From: VXYL01 sp963665195
Lineage (GTDB): Bacteria; Pseudomonadota; Gammaproteobacteria; Pseudomonadales; Azotimanducaceae
DNA length: 64,000 nt
Reading direction: 5' to 3'
NCBI GenBank assembly: GCA_963665195.1
Contig: OY762070.1
Coordinates: 310,001-374,000 of the forward strand
The notes beneath the pieces are model-generated. The model saw only the letters and a list, made by a program, of their open reading frames with translations, did not search any database and was not told the DNA's origin. Shown here piece after piece: positions 7,744-15,736 of this stretch (position 1 is its first letter; every line of letters begins with the position of its first letter). The translations under genes were made by a program, and so were the position numbers.

Positions 7744-10700
7744 ATGCCCAACCGGGAGTCCGGCCCCGGCGATCCGCCGTTGATCAGGAAGCTCCTCGTC
7801 GCCAATCGCGGCGAAATCGCCATACGGATCATCCGCACCGCGTCGGACCTCGGTATCGGCACGGTGGCCGTGTACGCCGAGGACGATGCGCTGTCGCTGC
7901 ATACGCGCCATGCGGACGAGGCGGTGGGGCTTGGCGTGGTCGGCGTGCCGGCCTACCTCGACGCGGCGCGGCTGCTCGATGTCGCCCGGCAGACGGGCTG
8001 CGACGCCGTCCATCCCGGCTACGGCTTCCTGAGCGAGTCGGCGCTTTTCTCGGCGGCGTGCGACGAGGCGGGGCTGCGGTTCGTCGGGCCGACGGCCGAA
8101 ACCTTGGATCGCTTCGGCGACAAGGGCGCGGCGCGGCGTCTTGCCGAAGAGTGCAGCGTGCCGGTGCTGCCGGGGTGCAGCCACGCCGTCTCCGCCGAGG
8201 AAGCGGCGGTCTTCTTCGACAGCTTCGGGCCGAATGGCGCGGTGATGCTGAAGGCGGTGGCCGGTGGCGGCGGGCGCGGCATGAGGCCGGTCATGGCGCG
8301 CGCCGACCTGCCGGAAGCTTTCGCCCGCGCTTCCTCGGAAGCCGGGAAGGCGTTCGGTTCCGGCGATCTCTACGTGGAAGAACTGCTGCCCCGGGCGCGG
8401 CATGTTGAGGTGCAGATCGTCGGCGATGGCACTGGAGCGGTCGTCCATCTGTGGGATCGCGAATGCAGCCTGCAGCGCCAGCGCCAGAAGCTCGTCGAAA
8501 TCGCCCCGGCCTTCGGTTTGCCCGAGACTATGCGCGAGGCGATGCTGGCCGCTGCGGTGAAGATCGGCCAAGCGGCGCGCTACCGCGGTGTCGGCACCAT
8601 CGAGTTCTTGGTGGATGACGAACGCTTCGTATTCATGGAAGCCAACGCCCGGTTGCAGGTCGAGCACACGGTGACAGAGGAAGTCACCGGACGCGATCTG
8701 GTCGCCCTGCAGTTGCGGATCGCCGCGGGCGCGACGCTCGAAGACGTCGGATTGCATCAGACCGCCATCGCGCCGCCGCGCGGCGTGGCGGTGCAGGCAC
8801 GGGTCAACCTGGAGACCATGAACGCCGACGGCACTTCGCGCCCGGGCGGTGGCCTCATCACCGCCTACGACGCCCCGGCCGGGCCGGGCATTCGCATCGA
8901 CGGCTGCGGCTACACGGGCTACGTCACCAGCCGCCTCTACGACTCGCTGCTCGCCAAGCTGATCGTCCACGCGGACGACCTGCCGAGCGCACTGCGCAAG
9001 GCGCGGCGGGCTCTCCCGAGTTCCGCATCGAGGGCGTGCGCAGCAATACCGCCTTCCTGCAAGCGCTGCTGGCCCGCGAGGACATCGCGGGCGGCAGCAT
9101 CCACACCCGCTACGTGGAAGAGAACATGGCTGCGCTCCTGGATGCCGCCGCGGAGCGCCCCCGGTACTTCGCCCCGGAGCGGGAGTCGGCAGGAGTGCAG
9201 AAGGCGGGCGTGAAGGTGGATCCCGACGATCCGCTCGCTGTGCTCAGCGCACCGCCCACCGCCCCAGTGCTTGCGGAAACGCCGCCGCCGATCCTCGGCC
9301 CGGAAGGCACCGTCGCCGTGCCGGCGCCCATCCAAGGCATGGTGGTGGCGATCTCTGTCGCGGAGGGCGACACCCTGCAGAAGGGTCAGCCGGTGGCCGT
9401 GCTCGAAGCGCTCAAGATGGAGCATGTGATCGAGACCTCGGAACCAGGCGTCGTGCGCGAGATCGCCCTCGAAGTTGGCGACACGATCTTCGAGGGCACG
9501 CCCATCGTTTTCGTCGAGCCGCAGGACGTGGCGGGGGAGTTCAGCACCGGCGAAGAGATCGATCTCGACGCCATCCGCCCGGAACTCGCCGAAGTGGAGC
9601 ATTTCCGCAGCCTCGCCATGGACGACGGACGCCCGCAGCGGGTCGCCAAGCGACGCGCCCAGGGCAAGCGCACGGCGCGCCAGAACATCGAGGACCTGTG
9701 CGATGAGGGCTCCTTCATCGAATACGGCCCGCTCGTCACCGCCACGCGCTACCGCGACGACACTGCCGAGCAGCTCGAAGAGCGCATCAGGCATACCGCG
9801 GCCGATGCCATGGTCATGGGTGTCGGCCGGGTGAACAGCGACCTCGTGGGCGCGGAGAACGCCCGCTGCGTCGCCATGTCCTACGACTACACGGTGCTGG
9901 CCGGCACCCAGGGCGGCAAGAACCACCAGAAGCAGGACCGCATGTTCGGCGTCGCCTGCAAGTACCGCCTGCCGGTGGTGCTCTACACCGAAGGCGGCGG
10001 CGGCCGAACCCAGGGCGGCCCGCGCAGCGGCGGCAACCGTTCCGTGGGTTCCGTTGGCGGCCTAAGCACGCGCACCTGGCGCGAGCTCGGCAAGCTGTCC
10101 GGCCTGGTGCCGATCGTCGGCGTCAACTCGGCCTACTGCTTCGCCGGCAACGTCGTGCTGCTCGGCGCGTGCGACGTGATCATCGCGACGCAGGACTCGA
10201 GCCTCGGCGTCGGAGGCCCGGCGGTGATCGAGGGCGGCGGACTCGGCGTCTACGCGCCGGCGGACGTGGGCCCGGTGAGCGTCCAGGAACCGAACGGCGT
10301 CATCGACATCCTGGTGGAGGACGAGGCCGCAGCGACCGCCGCGGCGAAGCACTATCTGTCGTTCTTCCAAGGCCGCGTCGGCGGCTGGGAGGCCCACGAT
10401 CAGCGCCTGCTGCGCCATATCGTTCCGGAGAACCGCCGCGCGGTGTACGACCTGCGCAAGCTGATCGAGACCATCGCGGATGTGGGTTCGATGCTGGAGC
10501 TGCGCCCCAAGTTCGGCCTCGCCATGGTCACCGCCTTCATCCGCATCGAGGGCCGCCCCGTGGGCGTCATCGCCAACAACTCCAACTCCCCCACCGGCGG
10601 CGCGATCGACGCGGACGCCGCCGACAAGGCCTCGCGCTTCATGCAGCTCTGCGACGCCTTCGACATTCCCATCGTGTCGCTCATCGACTGCCCCGGCAAC

Positions 10701-11162
10701 ATGGTCGGCCCAGAAGCCGAGAAAGCGGCGCTGATCCGCCACTGCGGGCGCATGTACGTGGCGGGCGCCAACATCACGGTGCCGTACTTCGTGGTGGTGC
10801 TGCGCAAGGCCTACGGCTTGGGTGCCCTGGCCATGGCGACCGGCAGCTTCCACGAGACTTTCTTCGCCGTCTCCTGGCCCACGGGCGAGTTTGCCGGCAT
10901 GGGCCTCGAAGGCCAGATCAAGCTCGGTCGCCGCGCCGAGCTCGCCGCCATCGAGGACATCCCCAAGCGCAAGGCGCGCTACGACGAGATGGTGGCGGAA
11001 GCCTACGCCTGGTCCCGGGCGCTGAACGCCGGCACGGTATTCGAGGTGGACGACGTGATCGACCCCGCCACCACCCGACGCTGGCTGGCGATCGGCTTGG
11101 ACTCGGCGCCGAAACCGGTGCCGCGGGAAGGCAAGAAACTCGCCTGGGTGGATACCTGGTAG
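7744..11162 (+). CDS. Single-chain acyl-CoA carboxylase (BC-BCCP-CT fusion), interrupted by one frameshift
   Basis: Carboxylates an acyl-CoA using biotin, bicarbonate and ATP. The ATG at 7744 has a strong GGAGGAG site. Biotin carboxylase (7744 to about 9180): LLVANRGEIAIRIIRTA, glycine-rich ATP-grasp loop KAVAGGGGRGM, and EANARLQVEHTVTEEVTG. Biotin carrier (about 9300-9520): EALKMEH, with the biotinyl lysine at codon 9414-9416. Carboxyltransferase (about 9600-11162): GGGGRTQGGPRSGG and the oxyanion-hole region NNSNSPTGGAI. The two reading frames meet at about 9011-9018, where the expected ALSEFRIEGVRSN needs one extra base; the carboxylase frame otherwise runs on to a stop at 9213. Once repaired the protein is about 1139 aa, which matches homohexameric long-chain acyl-CoA carboxylases. 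Sequencing error and real inactivation cannot be told apart here. Confidence 0.85.
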
Positions 11163-11168
11163 GGCCGC

Positions 11169-12458
11169 TTAGCGCTGCGTCAGCGGCACGTAGTCGCGCG
11201 CCGTCTGGCCGCGATACAGCTGCCGGGGCCTGCCGATCTTGTACGGCACGCTCACCATCTCCCGCCAGTGCGCGATCCAGCCCGGCGTGCGGCCGGTGGT
11301 GAAGATCACGGTGAACATCTCCGTCGGGATGCCGACGGCCTTGAGCGTGATGCCGGAGTAGAAGTCGACGTTCGGATACAGGCGCCGGGCGATGAAGAAC
11401 TCGTCCTCCAAGGCGATCTTCTCCAGCCGCTGGGCCATCTGCAGCATGGGGTCGTCGTCCACGCCGAGCTCCGCCAGCACCTCGTGGCAGGTCTCCTGCA
11501 TCACGGTGGCGCGCGGGTCGTAGTTCTTGTAGACGCGGTGGCCGAAGCCCATGATGCGGAACGGGTCGTCGCGGTCCTTGGCCTTGGCGACGTAGGCGTC
11601 GATGTTGTCCGGCGTGCCGATCTCGGCCAGCATGTTCAGCACCGCTTCGTTTGCGCCGCCGTGCGACGGGCCCCATAGCGCGGCGATGCCGGCGGCGATG
11701 GCGGAATAGGGATTGGTGCCCGTGGAGCCGGCCAGGCGCACGGTGGACGTTGAGGCGTTCTGTTCGTGGTCCGCGTGAAGCATGAAGATGCGGTCCATGG
11801 CCTTCGCGATCACCGGGTTGATCTCGTAGCTCTCGTCGTCGGCGAAGGTGGTGTAGAGGAAATTCTCGGCGTAGTTCAGGTCCTCGCGGGGCGGCAGGTA
11901 CGGCTTGCCCTTGCCGTGGCGGTAGGTGAGGGCGGCCAGCATCGGCATCTTGGCGATCAGTCGCTCGGCCGTTGCCAGACGATCCGCCTCGTTGGTGATG
12001 TCGAGGTCCTGGTGGTACTCGGCGGCGAGCGCGGCGGTCAGCGCGGTCATGATGCCCATGGGATGCGCGTCTTGGGAAAACTGCCCGACCATCGCTCGTA
12101 CGCCTGCCGGCACCTCACGCTCGGCGGCGATGGTCGCCTCGAAAGCCGTTTTCTCGGCGGCGGAGGGCAGGGTGCCGTGCAGCAGCAGGTAGCAGAGCTC
12201 GAGAAAGTCCGACTGCTCGGCGAGCTGCTCGATGGGGTAGCCGCGGTGCAGCAGCGTGCCCGCGTCGCCGTCGATGTAGGTGATGTTGGAGTCGCAGGCG
12301 GCGGTGGAGACGAAGCCGGGATCGTAGGTGAAGTAGCCTTCGTTGGTGAGCTTTGCGATGTCGATGACGTCGTTGCCGATGCTGGGGCTCAGAATCGGCA
12401 AGTCGATGGGATTGTCGCGCCCGTTGACGAATAGCTGCGCTGCACGCTGGTCCGCCAT
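11169..12458 (-). CDS. gltA: Citrate synthase
   Basis: 429 aa. Condenses acetyl-CoA and oxaloacetate to citrate at the entry of the TCA cycle, in the cytoplasm. Catalytic elements seen: the histidine in FMLHADHEQNAS, the histidine in WGPSHGGANEA, and the aspartate in NVDFYSGI. MGFGHRVYKNYDPRA is the family signature. Length and the N-terminal beta domain (FVNGRDNPIDLPIL) fit the hexameric proteobacterial type, which is often inhibited by NADH. A strong ribosome site (GGAGGGGG) precedes the ATG. It is convergent with the carboxylase gene, with 6 bases between the stops. Confidence 0.97.
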   Translation of the reverse strand: MADQRAAQLFVNGRDNPIDLPILSPSIGNDVIDIAKLTNEGYFTYDPGFVSTAACDSNITYIDGDAGTLLHRGYPIEQLAEQSDFLELCYLLLHGTLPSAAEKTAFEATIAAEREVPAGVRAMVGQFSQDAHPMGIMTALTAALAAEYHQDLDITNEADRLATAERLIAKMPMLAALTYRHGKGKPYLPPREDLNYAENFLYTTFADDESYEINPVIAKAMDRIFMLHADHEQNASTSTVRLAGSTGTNPYSAIAAGIAALWGPSHGGANEAVLNMLAEIGTPDNIDAYVAKAKDRDDPFRIMGFGHRVYKNYDPRATVMQETCHEVLAELGVDDDPMLQMAQRLEKIALEDEFFIARRLYPNVDFYSGITLKAVGIPTEMFTVIFTTGRTPGWIAHWREMVSVPYKIGRPRQLYRGQTARDYVPLTQR

Positions 12459-12491
12459 GTTTCCCCCTCCGGTATTGCGGCGTTTTCGTTG

Positions 12492-12520
12492 AGCCTATTC
12501 ACCCGGCGGGCGTCCGTCAA
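12492..12520 (-). promoter_or_regulatory. Candidate sigma-70 promoter for gltA
   Basis: On the minus strand, TTGACG (12515-12520) and TAGGCT (12492-12497) are separated by 17 bases, ending 33 bases before the gltA ATG. The -35 is good and the -10 is poor. Confidence 0.4.
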
Positions 12521-12636
12521 CGGATGCGGGCGGGGCATAGCCGACCCGGCGTCGGAAGGCGCAGACGATGACTGTCTCGTCGAGCGGTCTCTGTTTGGTG
12601 CGGTCGGCGACGGCGGCGACGGTGTAGAGTGACCCG

Positions 12637-14049
12637 ATGGGCGACGACACGGCCAAGACCCCTGCCGAAGATCGCCAAGCGTGGCGCAAGCAAGCGTGGC
12701 GCAAGCAAGCGTGGCGTAAGAAGGTGCGTCGCTACATACGAGCCGGTGATCGTGGCGTGGAGCCTTGCTACGTGGGCCGCGAAGACCTGCTCCACATCAC
12801 CAACGAGATGGTAGCAAGTGCCACGGTTGGGCAGCGCGATAGCCGCACTCTCGTCGTCAGCGGCGGGCCCGGCGCGGGCAAGTCGGCCTACCTGCGCGAG
12901 GTCGAGCGGCTGTGGAAGGACAAGGCCGTGGTGGCCGAAGTCCTGGCGGACGAGATGACCCCGGCTGAGGTGTTCGCGAAAGTGGCGAAGGCTGCCGGGG
13001 CGCCGGTGAAGGAACAGCGCGAACGGCGGGCGGAAGCGAAGGGAGGCGTGAACGCAGGATTCGCTAGGCTTGGAGGCGGGCTCGCCGACACCATGAGGCG
13101 GCCTGCCGACAGCGAGTTGGCTGCACGCGGCCGGGTCATGCCGTGGGAGTTGATGCGCGAGCGGCTGAAGGTCCTGGGCATGGGCAAGGGCCAGAAGCCG
13201 CTCATACTGATCTGCGACGAGGCGCAGACGCTGGATCAAGAGGACAAGGCAACGATGGGCATGCTGCGCTCCCTGCACCGCGGCGATTTGGATGCGGACA
13301 ATCCCATCCCCGTGGTACCGATCTTCGCCGGTCTCGCCAATACCGAAGAGGTGATGGGCGACTGCGGCATCAGCCGCGGCACGGGCGGCAACTTCGTGCC
13401 GCTAGGGCGTCTGACAGAAGCCCAAAGCCGGGAGTACGCGCTCAAGATCCTGGCGCACCTGGATGCCCACGGTTCCCAGGGAGAGATGGCGCGATGGGTG
13501 GAGTGGGCCGAGGAGCATAGCGACGGCTGGCCGATGCACCTCCGGGACCAGATGAATGCCGTCGCGGAGGAGATGCTCAGGCTCGACACGTCCAGGCTGC
13601 GGGATCTGGACGGCGAACGCATTGCGCGAATGGCGACCAAAGCGCGCGACGACCACTACGGCCGACGCCTCACCGCCACTCGTGCCAAGCTGCTGCGGCC
13701 CCTGTACCACCTGCTCGCCCGCGCCGCGAGCGAAGGCGAAGGCGCGCCGATCGCGGAGCTGGTTGACCGCGCCGAAAAGTACGGCGAGGAACAGGCCAAG
13801 CCCGTGGACGGCGAGGACGTGCTGGACAGGCTCGTCCGAGCGGGCGTTCTGCAGCCGGTGTCGGCTGCGAAGCCGGACGTATACCACTGCCCCATCCCGT
13901 CGCTGGCCGACTGGCTGGGCGGCAGGGCCCACGTCATTCCGATGCCGCCAGCGCACGGCGGCGATGAGTGCCATGGGCCACTCGGCGGGCCTTCAGCCGC
14001 GCCGCCCCATGGAAGCCCTGCCCCTACGGGCCGTTCGTCGCGTCTGTAG
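12637..14049 (+). CDS. AAA-type ATPase of unknown role with N-terminal QAWRK repeats
   Basis: 470 aa. Walker A GGPGAGKS at residues 76-83 and Walker B LILICDEA at 189-196 make it a P-loop ATPase of the ORC/TniB-like AAA kind. A basic N-terminus carries three exact QAWRK repeats (residues 14-28) from a 15-bp tandem repeat. The middle holds GLANTEEVMGDCGISRG (sensor-1 region), and the C-terminal third looks like a winged helix (LVRAGVLQPV). The tail after about residue 440 is Gly/Pro/Ser-rich and may be read-through into repeat DNA. It stands alone between gltA (divergent) and the sulfatase (convergent). It could be a lone defence, transposition-helper or replication ATPase; no partner can be seen. 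Confidence 0.7.
   Translation: MGDDTAKTPAEDRQAWRKQAWRKQAWRKKVRRYIRAGDRGVEPCYVGREDLLHITNEMVASATVGQRDSRTLVVSGGPGAGKSAYLREVERLWKDKAVVAEVLADEMTPAEVFAKVAKAAGAPVKEQRERRAEAKGGVNAGFARLGGGLADTMRRPADSELAARGRVMPWELMRERLKVLGMGKGQKPLILICDEAQTLDQEDKATMGMLRSLHRGDLDADNPIPVVPIFAGLANTEEVMGDCGISRGTGGNFVPLGRLTEAQSREYALKILAHLDAHGSQGEMARWVEWAEEHSDGWPMHLRDQMNAVAEEMLRLDTSRLRDLDGERIARMATKARDDHYGRRLTATRAKLLRPLYHLLARAASEGEGAPIAELVDRAEKYGEEQAKPVDGEDVLDRLVRAGVLQPVSAAKPDVYHCPIPSLADWLGGRAHVIPMPPAHGGDECHGPLGGPSAAPPHGSPAPTGRSSRL
12676..12720 (+). repeat. Three tandem 15-bp repeats
   Basis: CAAGCGTGGCGCAAG occurs twice exactly at 12676-12705 and a third time at 12706-12720 with one change. It lies in frame in the ATPase gene and encodes QAWRK three times, so copy-number changes would not alter the reading frame. 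Confidence 0.9.
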
Positions 14050-14053
14050 GGGC
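14020..14053. terminator. Inverted repeat at the end of the AAA ATPase gene
   Basis: GCCCCTAC at 14020-14027 pairs with GTAGGGGC at 14046-14053 across an 18-base loop that overlaps the ATPase stop codon. There is no T-run, so termination is only a possibility. The 156 bases from here to the sulfatase gene hold no gene but contain a dispersed repeat copy. Confidence 0.25.
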
Positions 14054-14062
14054 GGGGCCTGC

Positions 14063-14135
14063 CCGGGCCTGCCCCCGCCCGTGCTGGAATCTTGTACCGC
14101 TTTTCACGCGTTACCAGAAATCTGTCCTACACCCG
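14063..14135 (+). repeat. Dispersed repeat, near-complete copy
   Basis: About 75 bases aligning end to end, with roughly three quarters identity by eye, to the reverse complement of 33117-33190. Both hold GGGCCTG-x-CC, then TGTAC, GCGT, CCAGAA and the exact string CTGTCCTACACC. It lies between the AAA ATPase and sulfatase genes. Confidence 0.55.
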
Positions 14136-14209
14136 TCTCGACGACCACTTGGAGCGTCAGGGTTCGAAGGCGGCTTGCTCACAAGCGCGGCTCCGTCGGG
14201 CGACCGTTT

Positions 14210-15568
14210 TCAGCCTGCGCGTCGGGGTTCGATCTCGGCCAGCAGGGCGTCGCGCATTCGGTTCGCGGCGGCTTTGTCGGTGGCGGCGATGTCGTTGAGT
14301 TCGGCCGGGTCTTCGGCCAGGTCGAAGAGCATGCCTGGCGCGTCTTTGGCGGCGTCGAACGAGCCGGCGACATCGCGGCCGGTGGCCGTTGGGGCGAAGT
14401 TGTGGACGTACTTCATGCTGCCTTCGTAGATCGTGCGCCATGTACCGAGGCCGACCGTCTTGCAGGTGCTCAGCGGGCCGCTCAAGAGACTCCGTCCGTC
14501 GCCGTCCGCAGGCCGTTCCGCACCGGCGAGGTGTAGCAAGGTCGCGGCGAGGTCGACGAGGTCAACCCAGTCTCCGGTGTCCGCCTTCGCCTCGATGCCC
14601 GGCCCTGCCATCGCCAGAGGCACATGCACGGATGGCTGGTTGGGGACGACCTTGCCCCAGCGCTCGTGGTCGCCGAGCATCTCGCCGTGATCGGAGGCGT
14701 AGACGATCACTGTGTCGCCCAGCATTCCGCGCTCGGCCAGATGGGCGACGTAGCGCCCCAGGTGCGCGTCGACGTTCTCGATCATCGCCGCGTAGCAGGC
14801 GCGGATCGCTTGGTGCTTGTCGGGATCGTACTGGGCGCTGGCGACGGGTTGCGGGAAGGCGCGTCCGGCTATGCGCTCGTGCATCGCGGCGGTGATGTCC
14901 ATCGGCTCGTGCGGGCCGTTGAAGTTGACCTGCAGGAACCAAGGCTGCGCGGCCTGCTCGATCAGCGCGAGGCCGTTGGCCGCGATCCAGTTGTCGCAGT
15001 AGGCGGCGTCCGGCAGCGGCGTCGGCGCGGTGTTGACGTACATGGCGTTGCCGGTGCCGGTGCGTTCGGCGTAGTCGCCAAGATGCGCGTCGAGCAGGCC
15101 TTGCTCGGCGAGGAACGCCTGAAACGGCTCGGCCCGACCGCGCCGTTGGGCGGTCACGAAATCGTGCTTGCCCGCGCTGTCGATACCGCCAGTGAAGCCG
15201 AGGTCGTGCAGCCGGCCGCCGTGCAAGCCGTCCTCTCCCCAATCCATGGCGGCCTTGAGCAGGTCGAACTTGCCGCAGCCGAGCACGGCATAGCCCGCAT
15301 CGCGCAGCATCTGGTAGATGCTGGGCGCCGTCGGTTCGACATCGTGCTGGTTGTGCCGCACGGCCTGCGCGTCGTACGGCTTCGCGGCGGCGAGACAGGC
15401 GCGCGCCGGCGAGCACAGCGGCGAAGGCGTCAGCGCGTTGGCGAATGCCTGCCCGCGTGCCGCGAGCGCATCGAGGTTCGGCGTTCGTACCGGCCCGCCG
15501 GCATAGCCGGTCCAATCGCCGCGGTGCTGATCGGGGAAGAAGAGCAGGATGTTGGGCTTGCGCGGCAC
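14210..15568 (-). CDS. Type I (formylglycine) sulfatase
   Basis: 452 aa. Hydrolyses a sulfate ester. N-terminal metal motif NILLFFPDQHRGD; the C-x-P-x-R motif CSPAR at residues 52-56 supplies the cysteine that becomes formylglycine. Second metal site ASDHGEMLGDH, with a following lysine in ERWGKVVP. No signal peptide is visible, suggesting a cytoplasmic enzyme like choline sulfatase or related small-substrate sulfatases. The natural substrate cannot be assigned, and no dedicated maturase gene lies nearby. It is divergent from the PHP/ATPase operon across 168 bp. Confidence 0.88.
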   Translation of the reverse strand: MPRKPNILLFFPDQHRGDWTGYAGGPVRTPNLDALAARGQAFANALTPSPLCSPARACLAAAKPYDAQAVRHNQHDVEPTAPSIYQMLRDAGYAVLGCGKFDLLKAAMDWGEDGLHGGRLHDLGFTGGIDSAGKHDFVTAQRRGRAEPFQAFLAEQGLLDAHLGDYAERTGTGNAMYVNTAPTPLPDAAYCDNWIAANGLALIEQAAQPWFLQVNFNGPHEPMDITAAMHERIAGRAFPQPVASAQYDPDKHQAIRACYAAMIENVDAHLGRYVAHLAERGMLGDTVIVYASDHGEMLGDHERWGKVVPNQPSVHVPLAMAGPGIEAKADTGDWVDLVDLAATLLHLAGAERPADGDGRSLLSGPLSTCKTVGLGTWRTIYEGSMKYVHNFAPTATGRDVAGSFDAAKDAPGMLFDLAEDPAELNDIAATDKAAANRMRDALLAEIEPRRAG

Positions 15569-15736
15569 GGCGCCATCCTAGCGGACATCAGGAGTACCGG
15601 GCAGGTTGACGCCGGATCATCCCTTGCATCACGGCGCCCGGCCTTTGGCGCAGAGGAGTTCGGCGGTCAGCGCGGCAACGACGTACACTTGCCAGTCACT
15701 TGTGATCGCCACCCGCAGGACGACGCAGACTTAGCG

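Noticed and set aside
9005..9040. Programmed frameshift in the carboxylase
   Set aside because: There is no classical slippery heptamer and no downstream stem or pseudoknot at the break, so a single-base error or mutation is simpler.
14624..15736. 370-codon N-terminal extension of the PHP/ATPase gene
   Set aside because: The frame is open only because it is antisense to the sulfatase gene. The PHP domain starts properly at the ATG at 15737.
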